Shown here one piece after another: positions 42,761-55,152 of a DNA stretch of 64,000 bases. The translations under genes and the position numbers were made by a program. The stretch spans positions 14,909,001 through 14,973,000 of the forward strand of contig CM060979.1 of assembly GCA_030765065.1 (NCBI GenBank), written 5' to 3'. The stretch's first letter is position 1; each line of letters opens with the position of its first letter. The stretch is from Deroplatys truncata. Taxonomy: Eukaryota > Arthropoda > Insecta > Mantodea > Mantidae. The notes under the pieces were generated by a model. The model did no database searches, was not told the DNA's origin, and saw nothing but the letters and a program-made list of their open reading frames with translations.

Positions 42761-43571
42761 CTCCTAGTTGTTTTTTTTACTTTGCCACGGCTGCTTCAGC
42801 ATGAAATTTAATCACTGGGCTTGCGTGAGTGTATGTACATAGAAACACGAACGCTTTCTTGGAACACTTTTATTCACCGTTAAAATAAGACTTAAGATTT
42901 GCCGATCACTTTTAAATTCTTACGATGTTACTGTGTCTTTTCCAAGACCGAAGATTATCAATTACATCTGATCGTTCGACCCTCTTGCAAGTTCGCACCC
43001 AGTCTTCGGAACTCGACGAGACTGTTGTTCCGCACTCCAAGAGTGCCCCAGCGAGAGTATCTTCGTCAACGCGCGATAAAAGGAAGAACTAACTTCCCCT
43101 CTCTGCCCTTAAAAATTTCGCACCAAACTGAGCGTCATGAAGCTTCTAGTGACTTTCACTTCCTGGTCAGTGCAACTGCACCCATTATTTCCGGGATAAA
43201 CTGGCTTCAGCGGTTTTACCCTTTATACCTGTGGCTGGTCCCTAATTTGCTAAGCTGCCTGTCTGGTCTTCCTATCGCTTTTAACAGTCAACAATTTTCC
43301 CAATGCTTCTCCTTTTAATACATGTACTGATTTTATTATTTATTTTATTTCGCTATCCTTTCCAGATTATTATGATAATTATTGACTTTATAATTTCGGC
43401 TTCAACATTACTGAAATTTCCTCGAAGCAATGGCCCATCTGTGTGGTGAAGATGAATGTCGCGTACTGCTCCATCCACATATCACCGATAAACATGGTCA
43501 TAACGTAAAAGTTATAGTGAGATGAACATCGGATTGAAATAGATTGTTGCTTCACGTATGGAAAGCCAATT
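42761..43571. other. unassigned stretch with a 139-codon frame
   Basis: The open frame at 42899-43318 (RPSCKFAPSLRNSTRLLFRT...) has no recognisable domain or signal. No repeat in the window matches it. Confidence 0.35.
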
Positions 43572-43783
43572 TGAAGTAGGAGTTGTATTGTAGTTCAACT
43601 GTTGGGGAGCGAACTTGAAATAGTTGCAACCGCTCGTATGGTAAAAAGTTTCCGGTAGCCTTTGCCCCAAATGTACTTTCCGGTGGCCTTTGCCTCAAAT
43701 GTTTAGAAAAATATTAATTATGTAATTTTTTACTGTTTCTTTAAATATTATATATGTTTGACTCGGCTGCGTCAGTGTTTATA
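43572..43783 (-). mobile_element. LTR-B copy 5, 3' part
   Basis: In reverse: CTGACGCAGCCGAGTC, AAACATATATAATATTTAAA, GGCAAAGGCCACCGG, then CAAATTGGCTTTCC at the LTR end. It contains two GGGGCAAAGGC-type repeats. It is split from its 5' part by a DR1 copy. Confidence 0.65.
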
Positions 43784-44727
43784 TTTTTACTTTCTCTACT
43801 ACGTATAGTAAGCAGAGGAAGTATTGTATTCCACCCAAAAATTCGATACCGACATTTCACCGGAAATACATGTTTTGAGATCCCCTGAATCCAAAAAAAA
43901 GCATTTCTGGAAACATGTCCGTGTGTGTGTCAGTCTGTCTGTGTGTCAGTTTGTCTGTGTCTATCTGTGTGTCTGTCTGTGAACAGCATAACTCAGAAAC
44001 GAACAGTCGGATAAACACCAAACTTGGTATTTAGGTTCAGTATCTTCCAAGGATGCGACACAAAGGTTTTCAAGAAAATCCCCCCACCCCAGATTACCCT
44101 TTACATGGAAGATTTTTCGAAAATTTTAATTTTCTCAAAAATGGCTCTAACGATTTTGATTAAAATATCATATGTTTAAGATATTTTTATGAGATATAAA
44201 ATGTATATCTTGAATGTTCTGGGAATGTCTCCAAAAGTATTCTTCATTGTGAATGACTTTTGCATAACTGGTAAACCATAAGAGATAGATAAAATTTTAC
44301 TACACAAAAAATGTAGATCGCGTTAAAATACACAATTTATGTCATATACATTTTTGTTGTTGAGTGAACCATTTTCGAGATATTGCTTGCTATTCCCTTA
44401 AATTTTTCAATACTTATTTTCTCAAATGGGAATTCATTATTCTTTTTTTGTCTTGGATATCCAAAGAGTATTAATCTGTGGGAAAGGGAATGGTGCTGCA
44501 CCTAGCAACCAGCTATTAAGAGATATGTATGTGCTTAAAGGCTACTGTATTTCGATACTGCCCTTGTAAATATATATTCCCCTTGCATCTACAAGAAAAT
44601 TAGCAATAAGATAGACTCTGCAAATGTTTATCTCGATTAACATGAAGTAGATGGAGAATAAGCGTTTGTATAAATAGTTTGTATAAGAGTAGAGAAAGTC
44701 ATGTGAGTGTAACACATAAGATTTTTT
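43784..44727 (-). repeat. DR1 copy, full, inserted in LTR-B5
   Basis: TTTTTACTTTCTCTACTACG to GTGTAACACATAAGATTTTT. The host LTR continues on both sides. The TG-rich microsatellite region (43921-43975) is expanded with GTCTGTC variants. Confidence 0.85.
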
Positions 44728-44993
44728 AGAGACATGAATGTCTTAGTAGGGAGCGGTGCGACTGAAGAATGTAGGCATACACAGATTATAATTTTACTTC
44801 ACTCCTTTTATTAAAGCTTGAAACGATTTAAATAACACTCCAATGATATAGAGGGAGCTGTGAAATTTTTTAATTAAATACTTGCACTTTTTAAGCACGT
44901 AAACTATTTTCTTACACAAGAATACGTATTATACTTCTCGAGGACACATCTCGAGTCCGGTTACGAACACTGTCTACAAGCAACTCACTATAA
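44728..44993 (-). mobile_element. LTR-B copy 5, 5' part
   Basis: In reverse: GCCTACATTCTTCAGTCGCA, TTAATAAAAGGAGTG, and an ACTCGAGATGTGTCCTCGAG block. It matches the middle of LTR-B2/B3 and is truncated at 44993 by the next DR1. Confidence 0.65.
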
Positions 44994-45737
44994 ACTACGT
45001 ATAGTAAGTAGGGGAAGTATTGTATTTCACCCAAAAACTCGATACCGAGATTTCACCGGAAACACATTTTTTGAGGTGCTCTGAATTCAAATAAAGAATT
45101 TTTGAAAATACGTACGTGTGTGTCTCTCAGTCTGTGAACAGCAACTCAAAACATATTCTTTACATGGAACATTTTTCGAAAATTTTGATTTTCTCAAAAA
45201 AGGCTCTAACGATTCTGATTAAAATATGTGTTTAAGTTATTTTCATGGCAAATGGAAATATATATCTTGATTTTTTGGTAATTTCTCCAAAATTCCTCTT
45301 CATTCTGAATGGCTTTTACGTAACTGGTAACCCGTAAGAGATAGACGAAGTTTTACTGCGCAAAAAAATGTACATTCGTTAAAACGGACAATTTAAGTTG
45401 TATACGTTTTTTTTTGTTCAGTGAACCATTTCCGAGATATTCCTTGTTATTTGTTTGAATTTTCCAATACTCATACTTTTTCTCAAATGGGAATTCGTTA
45501 TTCGTTTTTTTATGTCCTGAACATACAAAGAAAATGGAATGCACCACATAGCAACCAGCTCTTAAAAAACATTTGACTATCGCTTAAAGCCTAGCATTTC
45601 CCCTTGCATCTACAAGAAAATTAGCAATAAGATTAACATCTCGATTAACACGAAGCATATGGAGAATAAGCGTTTGTAAAAATAGTTTGTACAAGAGGAG
45701 AGAAAGCCATGTGAGTGTAACACATCAGATTACGAGA
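44994..45737 (-). repeat. DR1 copy, lacking the first bases
   Basis: It begins at TATAGTAAGTAGGGGAAG without ACTTTCTCTACTACG and ends GTGTAACACATCAGA. Confidence 0.75.
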
Positions 45738-45964
45738 AATCATCATTACAAACTTTGGAATTTGCGGTTGTTTAACGCTGCTTTTGCATAGTGTATTCTC
45801 AATACTTTAATTAATTAAATAATTAATTAATTTTTTTTTGTTCTTTATAAATTCCCGAGGGTTTTAATTAACTCTTTGTTTAAGTAACTAATATAATGAA
45901 CCAAAGCCTAAATAGTATAGGGATAAATTGTCAAACCACCGACAAAGCCGGGTATTTCGGCTAG
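45738..45964 (+). mobile_element. Helitron-type 3' end
   Basis: The segment ends GCCGGGTATTTCGGCTAG followed by T. That is a GC hairpin (GCCG...CGGC) directly before a CTAG terminus, the standard Helitron 3' end with insertion before T. The 5' end was not found, so it is a truncated or very short non-autonomous copy. Confidence 0.5.
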
Positions 45965-45965
45965 T

Positions 45966-46540
45966 CTGTAACAAAGGCACTTCTACAAATGCTTATCTGC
46001 AAATGCAGAAAAATATTCTTTCGTAAGAATAGTTCCTGGAAGCTATATATATAAAAATCCGATGTCATACATTCACATGGCTTTCTCTACCCTCTATCGT
46101 TTATTAGTGGGTATACAAATTGTTGCATTAGAGCTTACTTTTATCTACTACAGTTTAATAGAGAGAAACCTTTGTAGAAATAGCTACACTACACATTTCG
46201 TTACAGATACAACGAGAACAGCGATAGTCAAATGTTTAACAACTGGACGCTATATGCTGGCCTTAAAATTTCATACTGTTTCCATGACATCGCGAGAAAC
46301 AACTGAATGTTGACATGACTTCAATACAATTCGAATCATTAATAACGGATATCTCAGAAATGCTATATGCTACAAAAAATTATTTTAAATGAATTGTGTA
46401 TTTTAAAGAGATCTACATTTTTTGTGTAGTACGTTTTCGTCTATAGCTTAAAGTTTACCAGTTATACAACGTTATACAAAATTCCTTCCAAATGAAGAGG
46501 CCTTCCTAGGCTGTTCCTAGAAAATTCAATATACAGGAAG
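45966..46540. repeat. DR1 fragments, older subfamily
   Basis: 45966-46051 reads in the minus sense. 46059-46540 reads in the plus sense, from TCCGATGTCATACATTCACA through the GACGCTATATGCTGGCC and TTTCCATGACATCGCG blocks, and is truncated on the right. Confidence 0.65.
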
Positions 46541-46982
46541 GGCCATCTAAGGTGAGAGTGTGCAATATCTGCAAAACTAAATGTTGGAGGAAAAAATTTC
46601 TTGAATAAACGTTGCTTGATATTATGGGGGAAAGTAAATGCCGTTAGTCGTGTTTCATTTGGCAAACGTTGTGATAGTAATTTTAGAGTCAGTTTAGTTT
46701 TTTTTAATCGTAACCTATTTTTTTATGTTGTTTTCTCACTTATAAAAAAGTAAACACATTTGTATAAATCACTTTGCATCTCTTCTTATACCAACTAAAT
46801 AACAACAAAAATTCTGAGTGGCTGTGTACGAAGATCGCAATGAATGGTTGGACCATCCATGGATGGTCATTTGAGGGTCAATTTACGTTTCGTAATTGGG
46901 AACCAACATGTTTTTATTTTGTTTCCTTATTCCTCATCACAAAATTAACAGCTTTTTATAAACCATTTTGTAATGAAAAAAA
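46541..46982. other. unassigned stretch
   Basis: No repeat match and no recognisable coding. It ends in an A-run next to DR1. Confidence 0.4.
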
Positions 46983-47903
46983 TCTGATGTGTTACACTCA
47001 CATGACTTTCTCTACTCTTGTAGAAAATATTTTTACAAACTCTTATTCTCCATCTATTTCATATTAACCGAGATAAACATTTGCAGAAACTATCTTTTGG
47101 CATGCAAAGAGAATTACATTTTACACATAGCGACCAGTTCTAAAAATATTTGACTATCGCTTAAGGCGTGCTATGTTCCCCTTGTTTTGTATTTGCAAGG
47201 GAAATATAAGCACAGACATATCTCTTAATAGCTGGTTGCAATGTGCAGCACCATTCTCTTTGCCACAGATTAATACTGTTTGCATTTCAAGATAAAAAAA
47301 TGAATAACGAATTCCCATTTGAGAAAAGGTAAAAGTATTGTAAAATTTAAGGGAATAACAAGCAATATCTCGAAAATGGTTCACTCAACAAAACAATGTA
47401 TATGACATAAATTGTGTATTTTAACGCGATCTACATTTTTTGTGTAGTAAAATTTTGTCTATCTCTTTTGGTTTACTAGTTATGCAAAAGTCGTTCACAA
47501 TGAAGAATACTTTTGGAGACATTCCCAGAAAATTCGAGATATACATTTTAGTCGTCATTAAAATATCTTAAACATATGACATTTTAATCAAAATAGTTAG
47601 AGCCATTTTTCATAAAATCAAAATGTTCGAAAAAGTTGCATGTAAACAGTAATTGGGGCGGGGGATTTTATTTAAAAACCTGGTGCCGCATTTTAAAAAA
47701 GATACTGAACCTAAATACCAAGTTTGCTATTTATCCAGATTTTCGTTTTTGAGTTATACTGTTCATGCACACATGGACGTTTATTTAAAAAACATGCTTT
47801 TGTTTTATTCAGGGGTCCTGAAAACATATATTTCCGGTGAAATCTCGGTATCACATTTTTGGATGAAATGCAGTACCTTAAGTATAGTACTACGTATAGT
47901 AAC
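46983..47903 (+). repeat. DR1 copy, full to near right end
   Basis: TCTGATGTGTTACAC start; its right end is altered (ACTACGTATAGTAAC) where LTR-A2 begins. Confidence 0.75.
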
Positions 47904-48956
47904 TGATGCAGTAATTTGTATCATAAATTATTTAACTGTAAAGAGTGATTATAGTATGAATATGCATTATTATGTGACATTGATTTGAGATGTTTATTGA
48001 TTGTAATTATTGTTGGGAAGTAAGTTTATACTGCCTTACTGAAACTGACAATAATAGCGTGCAATAATGCAGCGAGGGGGTTAGCTGTTTATCATTATTG
48101 GAGACGAGGAAGTTACGTAATATTGGCGCGTTTTTCTTTTAGAATTTGCTGGAACATTTCCCTAGAGCATATGTATTCATAATTTTCATTGGATATAAAA
48201 ATAGACGCTAATGTTGGCGCGTTTTATTAGCCAATTGCAGCTCAGTTATAATCTTTAGGCATATCTGGGTGAAGGAGTATAAAAAGCCAAGTCAGAGGTA
48301 GATCGCCATCAGTTCATCAAAATTCTTTATACACTACACGTCGTCTTCAGTCCGTCAGTTCATCAAAATTCTTTGTACATTACACGTCGCCTTCAGTCCG
48401 TCAGTTCATCGAAAATATTTGTAAAGTACACGTCGACTCCAGTCCGTCAGTTCGTCGAAAGTATTTGTACGGCACACGACGGATATCAATTTGCAGGTTA
48501 TGCGTAACAGAGTTATGAAAAATCTCAAGTGTTATAAAGTTAATTATACAAAAAGTTGAAGTACGCGAATTAAGAATTATCAGTAATGAAGTTATTATAA
48601 CAGTTTCAGTTTGGCGAGTGTCAAGATCAATGTGTAAATGTGATAGTTAATGTGTTCGACAATAAAAGTGTAAAACAAATTTCTTCATCAGTGTTATCTT
48701 TGGATTAAAGATTCCTTTCCGTTTACACAACCTGTATAAAGAGAAGTGCTTGACCAAAAGATCATACCTAGCCGGAGGACAGAGAACCAAAATTAAATAA
48801 AATAACAGTAGCATTCTTTCAAACAAAAACTAATACTGCCGCAAATTGCTAACACCAGATGGAGCTAACAAACCTAACAAATGAATCACGTCACAAAATG
48901 GATTCACCACGTGGAGTAAACACAAATACACAAACATTATAAATAATACCGTCACA
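47904..48956 (+). mobile_element. LTR-A copy 2
   Basis: It starts TGATGCAGTAATTTGTATCA and ends CACA before AATTGGCTCCCAAACGTGGG. It has CCAATTGCAG, GGAGTATAAAAAGC (TATA, about 48276), four tandem units of about 47 bp after the TATA box (48307-48480) and ACAATAAAAGTG. Three serial primer-site-like motifs lie at its end. It is very close to LTR-A1. Confidence 0.75.
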
Positions 48957-49026
48957 AATTGGCTCCCAAACGTGGGGCTACAATAATGTTAAATAAATAA
49001 CATTAATAATAACATAAAAACACTCT

Positions 49027-49825
49027 CATAACTAGGGGGATTATTGCATTTCAACTAAAAATTCGGTAACGAGATTTCACCGGAAATACCTGTTTTGAGA
49101 CCTCCTGAATAAAAAAAGCACTTTTGAAAAAGGTCCGTGTGTGTCAGTGTGTGAACAGCATAAAACAAAAACGAAAAGTCGGATAAACAGCAAACTCGTT
49201 ATTTAGGTTCAGTATCTTTCAAGAATGCGACACGAAGATTTCAAGAAAATGCCCCTACCCTAGACTACCCTTTACATGTAACATTTTTCGAAAATTTTGA
49301 TTTTCTCACAAATGGCTCTAACGATTTTAATTAAAATATAGTATGTTTAAGATATACTCATGGCAAATAAAATGTATATGTTTAATTTTCTGGGAATGTC
49401 CCCAAAAGTTCTCTACTTTCTGAATGGCTTTTGAATAATTGGTAAACCGCTAGAGATAGACAAAATTTTACTACACAAAACGTAGAGCTGGTTAAAACAC
49501 ACACTTTATATCATATACTTTTTTGAGTAAACCATTTCCGAGATATTCCTTGTTATTTGATGAATTTTCCAATACTTAAAGTTTTTCTCAAATGGGAATT
49601 CGTTATTCTGTTTTTATTTTTTTTTGTCCTGGACGTACAAGGAGAATGGAATCCGCCACATAGCAACCAGCTCTTAAAATATTTGACTATCGCTTAAAGC
49701 CTACCAATTCCCCTTCATCTACAAGAAAATTAGCAATAAGATGGAGAATAAGCGTTTTTAAACATAGTTTCTACAAGGGTAGAGAAAGTCATGTGAGTGT
49801 AACACATCGGATTTGTTTTTAAAAA
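49027..49825 (-). repeat. DR1 copy, nearly full
   Basis: It begins after a damaged left end (CATAACTAGGGGGATTATTG) and ends AGAAAGTCATGTGAGTGTAA and ACATCGGA. Confidence 0.75.
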
Positions 49826-49889
49826 AACATTCATTTCTTTTAGTTACATAATTATGTATACAGCTAGAATATATTTCGCATATTGGGTC

Positions 49890-50025
49890 ATTTCCATTTT
49901 TACTTTTTCTACTACGACGTCGAGATTTGACTGAAAATACGTGTTTTGAGACACCCTGAATCCAAATAAGGCACTTTTAGAAACATGTATGTGTGTGTCT
50001 GTCTATGAACAGCATAACTCAAAAA
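49890..50025 (-). repeat. DR1 left fragment
   Basis: TTTTTACTTTTTCTACTACG to CAGCATAACTCAAAAA. It is cut at an A-run by the next copy. Confidence 0.65.
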
Positions 50026-50915
50026 TCTGATGTGTTACACTCACATGACTTTCTCTACTCTTGTACAAAATATTTTTACAAACGCTTATTCTCCATCTAC
50101 TTCATGTTAATCGAGATAAACATTTGCAGACTCTATCTTATTGCTAAGTTTCTTGTAGATGTAAGGGGAATATATATTTACAAGGGCAATATAGAAATAC
50201 AGTAGCCTTTAAGCACATACATATCTCTTAATAGCTGGTTGCTAGGTGCAGCACCATTCTCTTTGCCACAGATTAATACTCTTTGCATATCCAAGACAAA
50301 AAAAAAATGAATAACCAATTCCCATTTGAGGAAATAAGTATTGAAAAATTTAAGGGAATAACGAGCAATATCTCGAAAATGGTTCACTCAACAAAAAAAT
50401 GTATATGACATAAATTGTGTATTTTAAGGCGATCTACATTTTTTGTGTAGTAAACGTTTGTCTATCTCTTATGGTTCACCAGTTATGCAAAAGTCGTTCA
50501 CAATGAAGAATACATTTGGAGACATTCCCAGAAAATTCAAGATATACATTTTATTTGCCATGAAAATATCTTAAACATGATATTTTAATCAAAATCGTTA
50601 GAGCCATTTTTGAGAAAATTAAAATTTTCGAAAAATGTTCCACGTAAAGGGTAATCTGGGGTGGGGGGATTTTCTTGAAAACCTTCGTGTCGCATCTCTG
50701 GAAGATACTGAACCTAAATACCAAGTTTGGTGTTTATCCGACTTTTTGTTTCTGAGTTATGCTGTTCACAGACACACACACACACACACGGACATGTTTC
50801 CAAAAAGGCTTTTTTTTGGATTCAGGGGGTCTCAAAACATGCATTTCCGCTGAAATCTCGGTATCGAATTTTTGGGTGGAATACAATACTTACCCTACTT
50901 ATACGTAGTAGAGAA
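50026..50915 (+). repeat. DR1 copy, full
   Basis: TCTGATGTGTTACAC to ATACGTAGTAGAGAAAGTAA. It has a CA-microsatellite at 50772-50790. Confidence 0.82.
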
Positions 50916-50939
50916 AGTAACAAGGAATGTTGTTTTAAT

Positions 50940-51155
50940 GCTTTAATATGGGTCCTTAAGGCATATATTTCCAGAGAAACCTCGGTATATACATGGTAAA
51001 GAAAGTAACAATATATAGTGGGGAGAGAATGTCATGTGAATGTAACGCATAACCATTTTTAAAATTGTGACTAATGTTTAGTGTTTTTAAGCCTTTGTAA
51101 GGAGAGGTTTTAGAAGAGTGGGTAGAGAAAGTCATGTGAATGTAACACAGTAATT
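50940..51155. repeat. DR1 terminal fragments
   Basis: Short pieces of right end (CATATATTTCCAGAGAAACC, 50961) and two inverted left termini (ATGTCATGTGAATGTAACGC; AGAAAGTCATGTGAATGTAA) lie next to each other. Confidence 0.5.
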
Positions 51156-51934
51156 TTTTTTTAATGTACCAATAGAAAGAGCTAATATAGGCCAGTAATT
51201 GAAGCTGCTGCAGCAGAAAGGATGTTATGAACGCTAACGCTCTTACAAAACAGCACTAGTGTGTTTTATTTTCTGGTCTTGTTTTCGACATCAATTTTAT
51301 ATTTTTTCTAAGTCACTCGATGGTCAACACAGGAGACAGCAGGTAGGATCTTCATGAAGCACATGGGTGTTCCCCCTCCCCCTCTTCTTATTTTTGTTTG
51401 CTCCCGCCACGCCTCCTCCCCAGCGCAGCCCTCCGCTATATCTCTATCCCTGCCATCAGACAGGGTAAAAGCTATTCTGATTAATGACTGATAGCCGCTG
51501 ATCATGCATTTAGATTGCCTCATTAATTGCCTATACGGTGCTGCGCTCTATAGAGCGGCGACAGAGTCGTCCTTGCTGCAATAGTGGGCCATATCTTTAA
51601 TTCAGATCTTGTTGCACTGGGAAAGTTTTAAATATATTTATTAATGACACGTTGCCTCTTGGAATCTTGCTTAAGCGAAGTGTTTTTTCATTTAGAAATC
51701 TCCACGCCCGAGTTATCGGCACGTTAAACTTGGGTTAAAAGGATAGAACATGTACTGTTTAGACAAGAAACCTCTGCCCATTAGTCACACATGATACATC
51801 GCTAACATCGGCACATCATGTAAATGCATAGTCTATACGAAACCAAACTAACGACTGACCCAAAAGCCAGTCGACAAATGCAGTGTAATAAAAGCGTTAA
51901 ATTATCCATATCAATACTTGTGTGCGTCTCCGAT
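51156..51934. other. unassigned stretch with GC-rich island
   Basis: 51310-51570 is richer in G and C than its surroundings (CCCCTCCCCCTCTTC; CGCCACGCCTCCTCCCC) and unmatched elsewhere in the window. Its 71-codon minus frame shows no known family. Confidence 0.35.
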
Positions 51935-52230
51935 TCACGTGACTTTGTTTTCATCTATCGCTTATTAGTGGGTACTTTCCTATCTACTTCATTTTAATCA
52001 AAACAAACCTTTACACATTTCGTTATATATACAAATAAAACAGTGATAGTCAAATGTTTAACAACTGGACGCTATATGCATGCCTTAAAAAAATCCATAC
52101 TGTTTCCATGACATCGCGAGAAACAACTGAAAATCTGCAGAGCTTTAAAAGAATGGCTAAGTATTGAACAATTCAAACAATTAATAACATATATCTCGGG
52201 AACGGCTGATACCATAAAAAGTTATTTAAA
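51935..52230 (+). repeat. DR1 left half, older subfamily
   Basis: It contains the CATCTATCGCTTATTAGTGG, GACGCTATATGC and GACATCGCGAGAAACAACTG blocks, and stops at Tc1-2. Confidence 0.65.
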
Positions 52231-53450
52231 ATGATCAAAAGTATCCGGACACCTAGCTTAAAATGACGTACAAGTTGGTGGCGCCCTCCATCGGTAATAC
52301 TGGAAGTCAGTATGGTGTTGGCCCACCCATAGCCTTGATGACAGCGTTCACTCTCGCAGACATACTTTCAATCAGGTACTGGAAGGTGTCTTGGGGAATG
52401 GCAGCCCATTCTTCACGGAGTGCGGAACTGAGGAGAGGTATTGATGTAGGTCGGTGAAGCCTGGCACGAAGTCGGCGTTCCAAAACAACCCAAAATGTAT
52501 TCTATAGGATTCGAGTCAGGACTCTGTGCAGCCCAGTCCATTACAGGGATGTTATTGTCGTGTAACCACTCCGCCACAGCCCGTGCAGTATGAACATGTG
52601 CTCGATCGTGTTGAAAGATGTAATCGCCATCCCTGAATTGCTCTTTAACAGTGGGAAGCAAGAAGGTGTTCAAAATATCAATGTAGGTCTGCGCTGTGAT
52701 CGTGCTCCGCAAAACAACAAGGGGTGCAACCCCTCTCCAGGAAAAACACGACCACACCATAACACCACCACCTCCGAGTTTCACTGTTGGCACTACACAC
52801 GCTGGCAGATGACGTTCACCGGGCATTCGCCATACCCACACCCTGCCATCGGATCGCCACGTTGTGTACCGTGATTCGTCACTCCACACAACGTTTTGCC
52901 ATTGTTCAATCGTGTAATGTTGACGCTCCTTACACCAAACGAGGCGACGTTTGGCATTTTCCTGCGTGATGTGCGGCTTATGAGCAGCCGCTCGACCATG
53001 GAATCCAAGGTTTTTCACCTCACGCCTAACTGTCATAATACTTGGAGTGGATCCTGATGCAGTTTGGAATTCCTGTGTAGTGGTCTGGATAGATGTCTGC
53101 TTATTACTCTTTACGACGGACTCTGCGGTCTCTGTCACTCAACAAACGAGATCGACCTATACGCTTTTGTGCTGTACATGTCCCTTTACGTTTCCACTTC
53201 ACTATCACATCAGAAGCAGTGGACCTAGGGATGTTTAGGAGTGTGGAAATCTCGCGTACAGACTTCTGACACAAGTGACACCCAATCACTTGACCACGTT
53301 CGAATTCCGTGAGTTCCACGGAGCATCCCATTTTGCTGTTTCACGATGTCTAATGACTACTGAGGTCGCGGCAGTAAGTGGCAGCACAATTCACCTAAGA
53401 TGAAAAACGTATGTTTGTGAGGTTGTCCGGATACTTTTGAACACATAGTG
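52231..53450 (-). mobile_element. Tc1-family transposon, copy 2 (Tc1-2)
   Basis: It is the same element as 914-2136. The right end, ATACTTTTGAACACATAGTG, ends at 53450 and is followed by TA. The left end keeps TGATCAAAAGTATCCGGACA but its outermost bases are lost. It lies between two DR1 halves. Confidence 0.85.
52307..53331 (-). pseudogene. Tc1 transposase (DD34E), two long frames
   Basis: The start codon is kept here (MGCSVELTEFERGQVIGCHL, 53331), unlike copy 1. The HTH region (REISTLLNIPRSTASDVIVK) runs to a frameshift near 53110. A second frame of about 240 codons then holds [32 protein letters not shown] (first Asp), IFQHDRAHVHTARAV (second Asp) and SPDSNPIEYILG (Glu kept; the usual LNPIEHLW is altered). 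Another shift near 52440 displaces the tail, which ends GGPTPY with TGA at 52307. This copy is less decayed than copy 1 but still broken at two places. Confidence 0.88.
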
Positions 53451-53452
53451 TA

Positions 53453-54190
53453 TAGGATCCAAATAGAGCAGTTTTGATAACAAGTCCGTATGTATGTCTG
53501 TGAACAGCATAACTCAAAAACGAAAAGTCGGATAAACACCAAACTTGATATTTGAATTCAGTATCTTCTAAGGATGGACACGAAGATTTTCAAGTCCCCC
53601 CCACCCCAGACTACCCTTTAAATGGAACAATTTTCGAACATTTTTATTTTCTCAAAAACGACTTTTAAGAAATTTGATTAAAATATCATGTGTTTAAGAT
53701 AATTTTATGGAAAATGAAATGTATATCTTGAATTTTGTGGGAATAGCCTTTAAAGTCAGCTTCATTCGGAATGAATATTGTGTAATTTTGTATAACTGGT
53801 AAACGTTAAGCGATAGACGAAATCGTACTACACAAAAAATATAGATGTCTTTAAAACACACAATTTATTTCAAATAACCTTTTTTGTGACATCAGCCATT
53901 TCGAGACACACTTATTAAAGGTTCGATTTGTTCAATACTTGGTCATTCTCCTAAAGTCCTGTCACCATTCAGTTGTTTCTCGCGATGTCATGGAAACAGT
54001 GTGGAATTTTAACGCCAGCATATAATGTCCAGTTGTAAAACATTTGATTATCGCTGTTCATTTTGTATTTAATATAACTAAAGGTATGATAAACCTATTT
54101 CTGCAAAGGTATATTTCAGTCAAAAGGAGATGGGAAAATAAATCTTCGTATGAATATTTGTATATAACATAGGATAGAGAAAGCCATGTT
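53453..54190 (-). repeat. DR1 copy, older subfamily, left end missing
   Basis: From ATCCAAATAGAGCAGTTTTG through the CAACTGGTAAACG-type and GTCATGGAAACAGTGTGG blocks to GATAGAGAAAGCCATGTTCA. Confidence 0.7.
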
Positions 54191-54264
54191 CATGTTACAT
54201 ATGAGGGATTTCACAATTAATCTTTTGTTATTTACAATTGGATGCGTTGGAAAATATTTATGCG

Positions 54265-55152
54265 TGGAGGCAGTATTTTTAGCACTTAAATGATTTCAGT
54301 CAAATTATATAATATGTAAATTCAATAACAGCCCGCCTTGAAGCAATATGTGTATGTAATAATTTGTAAAATGTATGTAACAGTCATTGCATATGCTTAT
54401 ATTATTGTAAACATGTTCAATAATGTTATGTGAATGTATTACGTAATTTAATAATGAAGGAGCTGTGAGAAATAGGTCAAAAGTTGCTAACAATGAGGCA
54501 ACCTTGAGGCAATAATGAATTTGAAAGTTTAAAACCTAGTCATTATTGCAGCAACAATAATGTAAATTTTGAGACAGTTTAACAATAGATAATCATCAAC
54601 CAGAAAAAGCTTTAGTAACATGAAGGTATTCTATTGGAGTAGTATTAGCCAATCAGAAAATGAAAAGGAGAAACATTTACAAATTTAGAAATCGGTTGCC
54701 TGCAGACAGCGTTACTAACCAGACGCAAAAAGTGTCCTCGAAAGAAGTATATTATGTATTCGTGTGAGACGAAAAATAGTTAACGTGTTAAAAAGTGCAA
54801 GTATTTAATAAAAACATCTCACAGCTCTCTCTATATCAGTGAAGTGTTATTTAAATCGTGTCAAGCATTAATAAAAGGAGTGAAGTAACATTATAATCTG
54901 TGTAAGCCTACATTCTTGTCGCATCACAACCCTGCTAAGAGAAACGTGTCTGTAACAATAATACTGACGCAGCCGAAGCAAACATAAGTATGTAATATTT
55001 AAAGAAACTGTCAAATTACAAAGTTAATATTTTTTTTTAAACTTGGGGCAAAGGCCACCTGAAAGTACATTTGGGGCAAAGGCTACCGGAAACTGTTTAC
55101 CATACGTGCGGTTGCAACTACTTCAAGTTCGGCTAACAAACCACTTTCTTCA
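54265..55152 (+). mobile_element. LTR-B copy 3
   Basis: It starts TGGAGGCAGTATTTTTAGCA and ends TTCA before AATTGGCGTCCATACGTGG. It is close to LTR-B2. It has a short CT run where LTR-B2 has a long one, and a GGGGCAAAGGC block duplicated (55045-55090). Confidence 0.72.

Noticed and set aside
42899-43318. 139-codon frame as a possible host gene
   Set aside because: No recognisable domain, signal peptide, splice context or second line of evidence. It is kept only as an unassigned stretch.
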